Shown: positions 18,710 to 27,545, counted from the stretch's first letter. The stretch: 58,849 nt of DNA from Megasphaera massiliensis (GCF_000455225.1 NZ_HF954535.1:123622-182470); one strand, 5' to 3'. Made by a program: numbers and translations. The notes: generated by a model not told the origin, from the letters alone.

Positions 18710-19604
18710 CAGCTTGCTTTTCTTTATAACGTTTTGTCCATTTCCAGCGATTGTGCAACCAGAACCAGTCTTCCGGATATTGACGGATATGGGCTTCTAA
18801 ACGGTCATTGAGTTCCTGTGTCGTTTCGTACATAATACGCTCTTTTTCTTCTTTTGAGAGCTTGTGATCTGCCGTGTAAGGGCGCAGCGGCGGCTGTACT
18901 TCAACGACGTGATGGTACGGCCTGTCTTCCCGGATAAAGATAGGTACGATGGGATAGTTGGCGATACCGGACATCTTGGCCGGCCCGTCAGCCGTCAGCG
19001 TATCAAGACCAAAGAATTTAACCATGATACCCGTATATCCCGGGTCCTGATCCATGAGCAGGCCGATATAGTGACCGTCCCGGAGGAGCCTCACCATATC
19101 GCGAATGCCCGTCTTATAGGTAACGTGCTGCTTCATCATGGCCCGATATTCGTTGATGAACTTATCGGCACTATGACTGTCCTGCTCCTGAGCCACGGAA
19201 ATGAGGGGATAGCCGTTCATGGCAAGGACGGCTCCGAGGAGCTCCCAGTTTCCGGCATGGGAAGCCATGATGATGGCTCCGTCACCGCTTTCCTTGAGCG
19301 CGTCTAAATGCTCGCGGCCGACGAAGGAGACTTTCTCATCGAGGGTTTCCTTCGTATAGACCGGATACCGTAAGACTTCTATGATCATAGGACCAAAGCG
19401 AAGGGTACTGGCTTTGGCAATAGCCATGGCCTCGTTCGGATCGTCGGTAATGCCGCATTTCAAAATTTGCTCCTGAGCCAATACTTTTCGTTTTTTCGGG
19501 ACAAAAGTCCAGAAAAAAGAACCTAAAAAAATGCCCAGGCTGCGGCAGCAGCCGTCAGGAAGATGGCAGATAATCCAGCTCAGACATTTCATGAAGGTGT
19601 ACAT
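18690..19604 (-). CDS. Lysophospholipid acyltransferase family protein, LpxL/HtrB type
   Basis: Probable late acyltransferase of lipid A synthesis, adding a secondary acyl chain at the inner membrane. The 304-residue protein has an N-terminal membrane segment and the HX4D/E-type catalytic motif in ASHAGNWELLGA. It also carries a second block, GLLMDQDPGYTGIMVKFFG, and the C-terminal YPEDWFWLHNRWK signature of the family. It lies 12 bases downstream of lpxD, supporting a lipid A role. LpxL and LpxM subfamilies cannot be separated by eye. Its last codons form one arm of the terminator. Confidence 0.9.
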   Translation of the reverse strand: MYTFMKCLSWIICHLPDGCCRSLGIFLGSFFWTFVPKKRKVLAQEQILKCGITDDPNEAMAIAKASTLRFGPMIIEVLRYPVYTKETLDEKVSFVGREHLDALKESGDGAIIMASHAGNWELLGAVLAMNGYPLISVAQEQDSHSADKFINEYRAMMKQHVTYKTGIRDMVRLLRDGHYIGLLMDQDPGYTGIMVKFFGLDTLTADGPAKMSGIANYPIVPIFIREDRPYHHVVEVQPPLRPYTADHKLSKEEKERIMYETTQELNDRLEAHIRQYPEDWFWLHNRWKWTKRYKEKQAEKEAAQ

Positions 19605-19616
19605 AAACTTGTCCTC

Positions 19617-20648
19617 TTACTGCTGTTCTAATTTCTGTTCTAACTGGGCAATCTTTTTCTGCAGGTCCTTGATGGTCTTGGCCATTTCCGGTAAATGCTT
19701 CAAAAATACCTGGGTGCGGCTCCATTCCATGTGAGGCCGTGCCGGGAACCCGGCATAGGTCTGATTGCCTTTGATATTGCCGATAATTCCTGACTTACCG
19801 GCAAAGACAGCGTTGTCGCCAATCGTAACGTGGCCCGTACAGCCCGTCTGTCCGGCAAAGATAACGTGATTGCCGGCCTTGGTACTGCCGGCAATGCCGG
19901 ACTGGGCAATGATAAAGCAATCTTCACCGATTTCAACGTTGTGCCCCAGGTGGACCAGGTTATCGATTTTAGTACCTCTGCCAACCTTCGTCGCCCCCAG
20001 GGTCGCATTGTCCAAGCAGGTGCAGGCGCCAATTTCGACGTCGTCACCGAGGATGACGTTTCCGATCTGCGGAATGCGGGTATGCTTCCCTTTTTCCGTG
20101 GCAAAGCCGAAGCCTTCGCCGCCGATGACGGCATGGGCCCGGATGACAGCATTTTTGCCGAGGACGCAGTGTTCGTGGATGACGGCGCCGGGATAGAGGA
20201 CCGAGCCTTCGCCAATTTTGACATGGTCACCTAAAAAGACGTAGGGATAAATGACAGACCCCTTACCGATTTCAACATTTTTGCCGATGACGGCATACGG
20301 CATGATGGAGACATCTTCCCCGATGACGGCAGTCTCATCGACGATAGCCGTCGGATGAATACCGGGCGTAATCGACTGACGGGGGTGAAACAAGACCAGG
20401 AGCTGCGAAAAAGCCAAACGGGGATTTTCTACGATGACCAGTGTATTATCACCGGCCGGTACTTCTTTGTCGACAATGACGGCGCCGGCATGGACCTGCG
20501 GCAAATATTCCGTATACGGATCAACGGCAAAGGTAATATCGTTTTGACCTGCTTCTTCCAAGCTTTTTACGTCACCAATGACGGCATCACCGTTGCCGAT
20601 GACCGTCCCGCCCAGCAATACTGCTAATTCCTGTACTGTTTTATTCAC
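19617..20648 (-). CDS. lpxD: UDP-3-O-acylglucosamine N-acyltransferase
   Basis: Third step of lipid A synthesis: it adds the N-linked hydroxyacyl chain to UDP-3-O-acylglucosamine. It has an N-terminal uridine-binding domain (about residues 1-100), then a left-handed beta helix of hexapeptide repeats (AVIGKNVEIGKGSVIYPYV and following). The catalytic histidine region is NLVHLGHNVEIGEDC, and a C-terminal helix follows. The start is GTG at 20648, preceded by AAGGGG, which gives 343 residues, the usual LpxD length. An upstream in-frame ATG at 20708 would overlap the preceding ompH gene. Confidence 0.95.
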   Translation of the reverse strand: MNKTVQELAVLLGGTVIGNGDAVIGDVKSLEEAGQNDITFAVDPYTEYLPQVHAGAVIVDKEVPAGDNTLVIVENPRLAFSQLLVLFHPRQSITPGIHPTAIVDETAVIGEDVSIMPYAVIGKNVEIGKGSVIYPYVFLGDHVKIGEGSVLYPGAVIHEHCVLGKNAVIRAHAVIGGEGFGFATEKGKHTRIPQIGNVILGDDVEIGACTCLDNATLGATKVGRGTKIDNLVHLGHNVEIGEDCFIIAQSGIAGSTKAGNHVIFAGQTGCTGHVTIGDNAVFAGKSGIIGNIKGNQTYAGFPARPHMEWSRTQVFLKHLPEMAKTIKDLQKKIAQLEQKLEQQ

Positions 20649-20664
20649 TATATACAACCCCTTT

Positions 20665-21084
20665 TTACTGCATTTTGGCAATAAGATCATCGGTAACATC
20701 GATGCCACCGGAAGGAACGGCTTCTTTCATGACGATGATGCCGACGTTTTTATCCTTAGCGATATCACCTAACCGGCTTTCAAGATCCGACATGAATTGA
20801 CGCTGCATGCTGGCGCCGAAAATATTGAGTTCCTGCTGAGCCTGCTGCTGCTTCTTCTGAAAATCTTCAGCAGACATGGTCTGTTTCGCATCCTGCAGTT
20901 CTTTATCGATAGCCTTCTGCTTATCTTCCGTCTTCTGCTTATATTGCTGAACAAGGGGCGCTTCTTTCTGTATGCGCGACATATCGACAACACCTACATT
21001 ATCTTTACCGCCGCAGCCGGCAAGAGCCCCTGTAAGGGCTACCATGACGGCGACGATTCCAAAGCGCTTCCAAACTTTTTTCAT
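20665..21084 (-). CDS. OmpH/Skp-family periplasmic chaperone, lipoprotein form
   Basis: About 139 residues with an N-terminal lipoprotein signal (VALTGALAGCGG, lipidation cysteine at about residue 23), then VGVVDMSRIQ and a long coiled coil rich in K, Q and E, ending in GGIDVTDDLIAKM. The fold suggests a Skp-like holdase for outer-membrane proteins. The ATG at 21084 follows AGGAGG; an upstream ATG at 21126 lies inside the preceding gene and lacks a site. It is the third of three OmpH paralogues and directly precedes lpxD. Confidence 0.85.
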   Translation of the reverse strand: MKKVWKRFGIVAVMVALTGALAGCGGKDNVGVVDMSRIQKEAPLVQQYKQKTEDKQKAIDKELQDAKQTMSAEDFQKKQQQAQQELNIFGASMQRQFMSDLESRLGDIAKDKNVGIIVMKEAVPSGGIDVTDDLIAKMQ

Positions 21085-21100
21085 TCCTAAAAGCCTCCTG

Positions 21101-22036
21101 TTATGCCAATTTGGCAATGATATCATCAGTCACATCGGCGGCTGTACCGACACCTTCATAGTCGGAAAAGATCATGTCGATGCCCTGTTCCTGAGCAACG
21201 GCAGCCGCCTTATCACGGATATCTGCCATGATGGCTTCTTTCACATCGTTCATTTCTTTTTCTTTTGCATCGAGCTTATCTTTCCACTCTTTATTCCACA
21301 CAGCCGGTTCGGGCCGATTTTTCAGTTCCCCCATTTGCTGTTGGAAAACCGCTTGACTCTGAAGTTTGCGCCCTTCAAGGTCGGTCTTGACCTGCTGGGC
21401 ATAGTCTTCGAGTTCCTTCTTAGCCTGAGCCTTGTAGGGCTCCATAGCCGCAGCGATTTCATTGGCCGTACTGCCAGTCACCAACACCTCTGCATTACTG
21501 CCTCTCAAGAGGGCTTGCAGCTGTTCTTCCGTCGCTGCCCGCTCTTCTTTTGAAAGGTCTAAGGTCTTCAGCTTCAGCTGGAGATTGACGATTTTTAAGG
21601 CATCGGCATCTGATATGACCGGTGTCGTCTTTTTCTTTTCTTCGACGAGGGCGTCATACTGCTGTTTTAAACGGTTGTTGAGCTCGTCCTGCTTGATGGC
21701 GACTTTAGCCTGTAATTCCTGATTGAGAGCCGCCGTACCGGCTGCATCGACAGCCGCAAACTGCTGCATCGACACGCCTTCGGCTTGAGCCTTACGGGAA
21801 TAATTCCATTGTTCAAACTGATATTGGGCAACCATGGCATTGTATTCCAGTTCTAACCGGTGATACTCGCTGTAGCGCGGATGGCTCATGACGACGTGTT
21901 CCAAGTCTGCATAGGCATAGACCGGCGTCGCTGCTGCCGCTGGCACGGATTGATCCCGATGGTTGAAAAACCACCAGCCGGCCAAGAGGCAAACGAAGAG
22001 AACCACGGCACCGGCTGCCGCATATATCCGTTTCAT
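21101..22036 (-). CDS. OmpH/Skp-family protein, long membrane-anchored form
   Basis: 311 residues, about twice the usual Skp length. An N-terminal hydrophobic segment (about 5-24) is followed by VYAYADLEHVVMSHPRYSEY and then two long coiled-coil stretches. It ends in the OmpH-like AVAQEQGIDMIFSDYEGVG and DVTDDIIAKLA. The helix could be an uncleaved anchor or a signal peptide. It lies in an operon with two other OmpH proteins (gaps of 9 and 16 bases). A periplasmic chaperone role is inferred from fold and context. Confidence 0.78.
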   Translation of the reverse strand: MKRIYAAAGAVVLFVCLLAGWWFFNHRDQSVPAAAATPVYAYADLEHVVMSHPRYSEYHRLELEYNAMVAQYQFEQWNYSRKAQAEGVSMQQFAAVDAAGTAALNQELQAKVAIKQDELNNRLKQQYDALVEEKKKTTPVISDADALKIVNLQLKLKTLDLSKEERAATEEQLQALLRGSNAEVLVTGSTANEIAAAMEPYKAQAKKELEDYAQQVKTDLEGRKLQSQAVFQQQMGELKNRPEPAVWNKEWKDKLDAKEKEMNDVKEAIMADIRDKAAAVAQEQGIDMIFSDYEGVGTAADVTDDIIAKLA

Positions 22037-22045
22037 AAGAACTCC

Positions 22046-22558
22046 TTACTGATTGTTGCTGGTGCTGCTGGAGGAAGCACTCGAATTCTGGTTCAGTTCT
22101 TTCGTAACCTGATCGGTAATATCCGTGCCGCCATAGAGAACGACGCTCTTTTCAACAACCAGGCTGAGGCCTTTCGTCTGGGCTACATTACCGACAGCCG
22201 TATCAACCTTATCTTTCAGGCCTTTAAAGAGTTCCTGACGTTTCGTAGTCAGTTCGCCCTGCATCTTCTGGAAGAGTTCCTGTTTCTGCTGATCATCCAT
22301 GTTGGCCGACTGCTGTTCAAACTGTTTCTGCATATCTGCTTCGGCCTGCTGGAGCTGTTTCTGTACTTCAACGGCATCCTGGTTATCCGGCGTAATGATT
22401 TTGCTGGTATCGACGACGCCGATATTGCTCGAAGGCGCTGCATTTACCGGATTGCCCGTCTGCATGATAGCAAGACCGGCGATACTGAATACAAAGATAG
22501 CGGCAATGACTGCCGAGAAAATTTTAATATTGCGTTTCTTACCCATTTCAGACATCAT
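22046..22558 (-). CDS. OmpH/Skp-family periplasmic chaperone
   Basis: 170 residues: an N-terminal signal or anchor helix (about 12-32, ending PVNAAPSS), then IGVVDTSKII, a glutamine-rich coiled coil (about 60-110) and the C-terminal VVLYGGTDITDQVTKEL typical of OmpH/Skp. The tail is a low-complexity SSASSSSTSNN stretch. It is the first of three tandem paralogues between the unknown exported protein and lpxD; all three end in a related xDxTD motif. In proteobacteria skp lies between bamA and lpxD, and the same order holds here with extra copies. Confidence 0.87.
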   Translation of the reverse strand: MMSEMGKKRNIKIFSAVIAAIFVFSIAGLAIMQTGNPVNAAPSSNIGVVDTSKIITPDNQDAVEVQKQLQQAEADMQKQFEQQSANMDDQQKQELFQKMQGELTTKRQELFKGLKDKVDTAVGNVAQTKGLSLVVEKSVVLYGGTDITDQVTKELNQNSSASSSSTSNNQ

Positions 22559-22578
22559 AATAGAAAATCTCCTTTATC

Positions 22579-23859
22579 TTACAAATAACCTATGATTCGA
22601 AGCCAATGATCATGGTCGGATACGACATACTCTAAGCCGACGTAATCGTCCACACGATACTGAAGACCTATTTCATTTTCGGTATGCGTCATATCGCGGT
22701 CATACCGCAGGGCCCAACAGCTGCCAAGGGGCTGCCGAAACCACAGGTGATGGCTGTCGTCGAGGCTTTCAAACTGATAGCCCATCTCGGTACCGGCCGT
22801 AAAACGGTAGAAGTACCCGGGAATGATATTCCACTCAAGCTGCGAAGGCATAAATTTGACCTCGCCGTACACTTCGTGGTGACTGCCGAGTTTCCGGCCC
22901 AGATGGGCCATGAGAACGGTATCATCGTCATCACTGTTCCTGCGGCCCACATCGAGATAGGCACCGCCGCGGATGTCATAAAAATCCGTTTTCGGTGTGA
23001 CATAGATCGTCGTATTTTCATCGACAGAAAGGGTCGGTGTCACCTGGAGCCCGTAGTGCTTGACGACCCATTGGCGCTTCACATCACCGGAAAGATCCGC
23101 CATAACGTCCGGTTCATGACGACGGACGAAAGCGACCGGCAACCCTTCCAAACCGGCATAGGTATGCTCCAGATTGTTCCGAGCGCTGAGAAAGATGACC
23201 TTAGGCACATCTTCTCCTTTAATGGCTACGCGAACGTTGCGAACGACCGGAAGTTTAGGCATCATATAGACCGTCACGTCCGTTTCCTGACCGCCGCGAA
23301 TCACGATATGCGGATAAAACTCGGGAACTCTCGTTTCCAATTCCGTTTCCATGACCGATTTGACGGCACCATTGGCCCAATCGAGGGCATCGACGGGCAG
23401 ACCGATGAGCAGGTTTTCCACCATGTCACCGGCACCGCTGAGGTCTTTATCAACCATCTGGCGTCCCATTTCCGGCAAAGCCCCGTAATCGACGGTCAGG
23501 TTCACCTTGCGGATCGTATCGCCCCAAGGCCGGATACGGACATCGAGGTCGGTCCGGCTCCCCGGGTTGATGGCGATAGACTCTACGGTATAGCCGATGA
23601 GGACGCGATTGATGATATCGTTGACGATTCGCTCGTATTCCTCAGAGCGGCCGGCAATGTCTTCGCTGTCCTGATTGAGAAATACATGATTGCCGACAGT
23701 CTGAATACTGGCAGCAATCCGTCTCTGGACCAAGGGAGGGATTGCCTCTTGGACAGAAGACAGGTGTACCGCCACCTGTTCTACGGAGGCAGCGGCAACA
23801 CTACTAAGACTAGCACAGACAGTAAAGACAGTCAATAAACAAGTGCGGATTCTCATCAT
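22579..23859 (-). CDS. Exported protein of unknown function, probable outer-membrane beta-barrel
   Basis: I do not recognise a named family. The 426-residue protein has a signal peptide (about residues 1-24, SLSSVAAASVEQ). Its N-terminal half alternates in the way of a POTRA-like or cystatin-like fold (YTVESIAINPGSRTDLDVRI, TVYMMPKLPVVRNVRVAI). Its C-terminal half (about 250-426) is rich in alternating aromatic/polar strands (HEVYGEVKFMPSQLEWNII, HLWFRQPLGSCWALRYDRD) consistent with a barrel of about ten strands. It lies 18 bases after bamA and before the ompH genes, so a role in outer-membrane assembly is likely. Confidence 0.7.
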   Translation of the reverse strand: MMRIRTCLLTVFTVCASLSSVAAASVEQVAVHLSSVQEAIPPLVQRRIAASIQTVGNHVFLNQDSEDIAGRSEEYERIVNDIINRVLIGYTVESIAINPGSRTDLDVRIRPWGDTIRKVNLTVDYGALPEMGRQMVDKDLSGAGDMVENLLIGLPVDALDWANGAVKSVMETELETRVPEFYPHIVIRGGQETDVTVYMMPKLPVVRNVRVAIKGEDVPKVIFLSARNNLEHTYAGLEGLPVAFVRRHEPDVMADLSGDVKRQWVVKHYGLQVTPTLSVDENTTIYVTPKTDFYDIRGGAYLDVGRRNSDDDDTVLMAHLGRKLGSHHEVYGEVKFMPSQLEWNIIPGYFYRFTAGTEMGYQFESLDDSHHLWFRQPLGSCWALRYDRDMTHTENEIGLQYRVDDYVGLEYVVSDHDHWLRIIGYL

Positions 23860-23877
23860 CCACGACCTTTCACGACC

Positions 23878-26121
23878 CTAGAACTTGCCGCCAAAGCTGA
23901 AGTGGAACTTGCCGCCTTCGCTGCCGATACCGTAGTCTAAACGAATCGGGCCGATCGGCGTCGTAATACGGAAGCCGATACCGCCGGAATAGTGAATCTT
24001 ATTATTTTCTTTATACCAAGGAATGTTTTCTACGCCGCCCCAGGCATTACCCACGTCGGTAAAGACGACGCCCTGGATTTTTTTAGCAATGGGGTAACGA
24101 TATTCAATGGTCGCTTCATACATTTTGTTGCCGCGGAATTCATCGTCTTCATAGCCGCGCAGCGTATCGGCACCGCCCAAGGTAAAGAGGTCGTTGTAGG
24201 GCATGTCGCCGGTGGCAATACCGCCCATGAGACGAACGGCAATGACGTGAGCCCGGCCGACTTTATAATAGAGGCGGTTTTCTGCAATGAACTTGAAGTA
24301 GTCGAAGTCACCGCCCATGCCGTGACCGGCCCAAACACCGGTGAAGGCCAAGCGTTTCCCCTTCGTCGGATCGTAGACGTTATCGCGGTTATCGAAAACG
24401 TGAGACCAGGTCATGCTATTGGTCCGGCCGAAGTTATTCTTTAAATAATTGCGATAGGCATCGGCACTGCCGCCCCAATAACCATAGTAGTCGCCCGTCC
24501 CATCAACCCAGGACTGATAGTCAGCCCCGCTATTATAGTCGGTATATTTCGTTTTCTTCGTTTCTAAGGTGACATAGTCGCTGACGTATTCACTGCGGAC
24601 ACGGCCGTAGGTAACGTTGAAGCCGTTGGTCCGGCGGTCATAGTCGGCAACGGAGTCGCCCTTTTCATTATAGTCTTCGTATTCCGATTCGCGGTCAAAG
24701 AGGCTGAAGCCGATGGAGTCTCCGGCATCATTGAGGTACGGATGGGTATAGGAGAAGATATAGTTCTTATTGGAATCCGTATTACCGCCGAATTCCCAGC
24801 TGATATTGACCTTATCACCGGTACCGCGAAGGTTCGTTTCACTGAGGCCGAGAATACCGACTAAGCCGTCCGAATCGGAGTAGCCGGCACCGATGGTAAC
24901 GGACCCCGTCTTCTGTTCGGTAACGTCGATTTCAACGATGACGTTCTGGGCATTTTTCTGGCCCTGGAGGAGGCGGACGTTGACGTCTTCAAAATAGCCC
25001 GTATTATAAACACGCTGAATACTGCGGCTAGCCGCATTTTTATTGAAGATATCGCCCTTCTTCATGCGCAGTTCACGCATGATGACGTTATTCCGAGTCT
25101 TCGTATTGCCGCGGAGGTTGATATTTTCAATGCGGGCTTCGGTAATCGCAATATGGAGGGTCCCTTCGTCGTCCAAACGGACATCAGATACGTGACTCAT
25201 CATATAGCCGGCATTGGCAAAGGCCGTATTGATATTGGCAACGTCATGGCTGACGACGGCCGTATTGAGGGTCGTGCCCGGCGTCGTAGCGACAAGTTTC
25301 ATCAAATCGCCGGTGCTGATCGATTCGTTGCCGACGATGTCGATTTTCTTAACGACAGGATTCATTTGAACGGTATAGTTCAGGACAACGCCTTCAGGGA
25401 CGTTGGTAAAGGCCGGTTTAACCGTTGAAAATAAACCCGTCGCCCCGATGACATTGAGGTCATGACGAATGTAGTCCATGTTGATGGCATCGCCGACGCG
25501 CATGGCCAGACGAGGCAGGATGTTCTGTTCAATCTGCGGTTCCGGTACGGGGCTGACCGAAACAGACGTTGCGACCTTATCGACATAAGGCTTCAGTTCG
25601 GCATCGGTTACGGCTTCACCGTAGGGCAGGGATACGTCCTGTCCGGGTTGGATGACCGCCATGGGATATCCGGGAATGGAAGTATCGAACTGCATATCGC
25701 TGGTCCCGCTCATATAAGTAACTTTTTCACCGGAAATCTGCGGTGTCGTATCGACAGGTTCGGGATTTCTGGCTTCTTCAGCCTTGCGAGCCGCTTCTTC
25801 CGCTTCCTGCTGAACGGCTTCAGGACTTCTCCCGGCTGCAATGGAAGCCAGTTCATCTTCCGTTTCATAACCCGTAAGGCCTGATTTAGCAGCTTGGATC
25901 GCTTCTTCTTTAGACTCATCATTCGGCGAAGTTACGACAGCATTGACCGCTGTTTTCTTGTCATCATCCGTCGGTGCTGCCGCCGAGCCTGAAGTCGTAA
26001 CCGTTCCGGTAGTCGACGCTTCATACCCGGTCGTCGCCGTCGTATCCTCTGCCCAGACGGGGCAAGTCATTATCGCGCTGGTTACCATCAGCGCGAGCAG
26101 TTTCTTCTTCCGCATATTCAT
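23878..26121 (-). CDS. bamA: Outer-membrane protein assembly factor BamA (Omp85 family)
   Basis: Core insertase for outer-membrane beta-barrels. The 747 residues comprise a signal peptide (to about 25, CPVWAED), a low-complexity linker rich in E, A and K (about 30-135), POTRA repeats (about 180-430; IDIVGNESISTGDLMKL and INLRGNTKTRNNVIMREL are typical), and a 16-strand barrel (about 440-747). The barrel shows the conserved LGGADTLRGYEDDEFRGN loop and ends in a terminal phenylalanine (FSFGGKF). The ATG follows GGAGG. The linker before the POTRA domains is longer than in proteobacterial BamA. Confidence 0.96.
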   Translation of the reverse strand: MNMRKKKLLALMVTSAIMTCPVWAEDTTATTGYEASTTGTVTTSGSAAAPTDDDKKTAVNAVVTSPNDESKEEAIQAAKSGLTGYETEDELASIAAGRSPEAVQQEAEEAARKAEEARNPEPVDTTPQISGEKVTYMSGTSDMQFDTSIPGYPMAVIQPGQDVSLPYGEAVTDAELKPYVDKVATSVSVSPVPEPQIEQNILPRLAMRVGDAINMDYIRHDLNVIGATGLFSTVKPAFTNVPEGVVLNYTVQMNPVVKKIDIVGNESISTGDLMKLVATTPGTTLNTAVVSHDVANINTAFANAGYMMSHVSDVRLDDEGTLHIAITEARIENINLRGNTKTRNNVIMRELRMKKGDIFNKNAASRSIQRVYNTGYFEDVNVRLLQGQKNAQNVIVEIDVTEQKTGSVTIGAGYSDSDGLVGILGLSETNLRGTGDKVNISWEFGGNTDSNKNYIFSYTHPYLNDAGDSIGFSLFDRESEYEDYNEKGDSVADYDRRTNGFNVTYGRVRSEYVSDYVTLETKKTKYTDYNSGADYQSWVDGTGDYYGYWGGSADAYRNYLKNNFGRTNSMTWSHVFDNRDNVYDPTKGKRLAFTGVWAGHGMGGDFDYFKFIAENRLYYKVGRAHVIAVRLMGGIATGDMPYNDLFTLGGADTLRGYEDDEFRGNKMYEATIEYRYPIAKKIQGVVFTDVGNAWGGVENIPWYKENNKIHYSGGIGFRITTPIGPIRLDYGIGSEGGKFHFSFGGKF

Positions 26122-26137
26122 AAAAATCCTCCATTAG

Positions 26138-26743
26138 TTATTTCGCCATACCGGTACCGCGTAGGGTATGACGCGCTTCTTGTACAGTAGCTTGTAATTG
26201 GCTGTCCGACAGGACTGCCTTTTCTTCCCGCACAGCGGGCGATGCCGTTTGCTGGTCGCCTGCAGCCGGAGCGGACGGCTGTTCAGCCAGTTCTTCGACA
26301 ACAGCAGGAGTTGCTGCCATCGACGTTTGCGGCAAGGATTGAACAGAGAGCTGCGTTTCCTGATCCGTGCCGGACTTTCCGGCAGCTTCTTTGGAAACTG
26401 CAGCCGGCGGGGCTGCGCTGTCCGCAGTATCGCCTGATTCATGCTTTGGCCGTTCTCCATAAACGGATGCTTCTACCGACCGCGGCAAGTCAGTCTGCCG
26501 CGGCTGATGGAAAAGATACCAGCCGCCCGTCACCAAACAAAGGGCCGTGACGATGGCTCCAAGGCGCAAAAAGCGCTTATGGGCGGGACGGTGTCGGCGT
26601 AAATTCTTCATTTCCGCCTCGGCCAGCATCAAATTGAGTTCGCCCTTGATATCGGACTCTTTGTCAAAAGATGCTTCCGCCTTTTCCAGCCAGGACTGAA
26701 CAGCCCGAACACGGTGAAGGGTATCGTTTTGGGAGCGTTTCAT
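26138..26743 (-). CDS. Single-pass membrane protein of unknown function, candidate anti-sigma factor
   Basis: I recognise no named family. Of 201 residues, about 58 are cytoplasmic, charged and helical (SWLEKAEASFDKESDIKGEL). One membrane helix follows (about 60-78), then a periplasmic tail rich in A, P, S, T and Q (about 80-170) and a short C-terminal helix. This topology, directly downstream of a sigma-factor gene and first in the bamA operon, resembles membrane anti-sigma factors such as RseA. No sequence motif proves it. Alternatives are a scaffold protein, or a relic of the SwrB-like genes that follow sigD in motile Firmicutes. A sigma-D-like promoter precedes it at 26782-26807. Confidence 0.6.
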   Translation of the reverse strand: MKRSQNDTLHRVRAVQSWLEKAEASFDKESDIKGELNLMLAEAEMKNLRRHRPAHKRFLRLGAIVTALCLVTGGWYLFHQPRQTDLPRSVEASVYGERPKHESGDTADSAAPPAAVSKEAAGKSGTDQETQLSVQSLPQTSMAATPAVVEELAEQPSAPAAGDQQTASPAVREEKAVLSDSQLQATVQEARHTLRGTGMAK

Positions 26744-26781
26744 ACAGCCTTCTCCTTTCTGTATAAACGAATACGCTTATA

Positions 26782-26807
26782 ATATCGGATGAGGCCATAT
26801 GAGTTTA
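26782..26807 (-). promoter_or_regulatory. Sigma-D/FliA-type promoter upstream of the bamA operon
   Basis: On the minus strand TAAA (26804-26807), 14 bases, TCCGATAT (26782-26789). The Bacillus sigma-D consensus is TAAA-N14-16-GCCGATAT, so the -10 element matches at 7 of 8 positions with legal spacing. The predicted start near 26775 leaves a leader of about 32 nt with AAAGGAG before the ATG at 26743. No good sigma-A promoter is seen in the same gap. Confidence 0.6.
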
Positions 26808-26909
26808 TACCGGCAAAAGAAAGCAAAAATATGCCATAATCTATATTTTACAGCATTTTCCAATTCTTTTCACCTAAAAACAGGCCAAATTTACGAAATT
26901 ACAAAAAAT

Positions 26910-27545
26910 TTAATCCCGGCTGTCGTGAATAAAGCGGCTGAGCATCCCCCTCACCCTGCGGATGCCCCGCTTTTGCAGACGGTATACGTAAGGCAGACTG
27001 ATATCGAGGGCCTTCGCTAAATGCTTCTGCTCGACATCTTTCAGATAGACGCCTTCGACGACGGCCTGCTCTTTTTCAGGCAGGCGCTGCAATACCCCGC
27101 TGACTTTTTCAAAAAGGAACTGGCGACTCGCCGCTTCCACCGGATCCTCTCTGTCATCGCACAAGGTATCCTGCAGGGTCATCCCCTGTTCGTCCGGTGC
27201 ATCGAGGGACATGGCACTGACGGCCCCTTCCCGCTTTAAATAGTCGAGGATAGCCCCGCGGATGCGATGAACAGCAAATAAGGGAAAGGCCACACCGCGG
27301 CTGTGGTCATAGCGCTCAACGGCTTCCATGAGCCCCAGTGTCCCTTCTTGCAGGGCATCGAGCAAAAGATCCGTGTGGATATTCCAGCGCATGGCTTCTT
27401 TAAATACCAGTGGCTGGTACTGTTCGATAAGACGGCTGCGGGCCCCGGCATCGCCACCTTCTTTATAAGCCTGCCACAAAGCAGCTTCTTCTTCCGGCTG
27501 CAACAAGGTTATCTTCTGCAGTTCCTGCAAATAATCTTCCAGCAT
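26910..27545 (-). CDS. Sigma-70 family RNA polymerase sigma factor, FliA/SigD class
   Basis: Alternative sigma factor of 211 residues. Region 2 spans about residues 20-110: core binding around DALQEGTLGLMEAVERYD, and the class-specific RIRGAILDYLKREG. Region 4 spans about 150-208 (LPEKEQAVVEGVY, then helix-turn-helix KHLAKALDISLPYVYRLQKRG). The RIRGAI segment is typical of FliA/SigD/WhiG/SigB-type factors. Region 3 is short. The gene sits between tamB and the bamA operon, and no flagellar genes are in the window. The ATG follows AAAGGAGGTG. I infer that it drives outer-membrane genes. Confidence 0.85.
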   Translation of the reverse strand: MLEDYLQELQKITLLQPEEEAALWQAYKEGGDAGARSRLIEQYQPLVFKEAMRWNIHTDLLLDALQEGTLGLMEAVERYDHSRGVAFPLFAVHRIRGAILDYLKREGAVSAMSLDAPDEQGMTLQDTLCDDREDPVEAASRQFLFEKVSGVLQRLPEKEQAVVEGVYLKDVEQKHLAKALDISLPYVYRLQKRGIRRVRGMLSRFIHDSRD

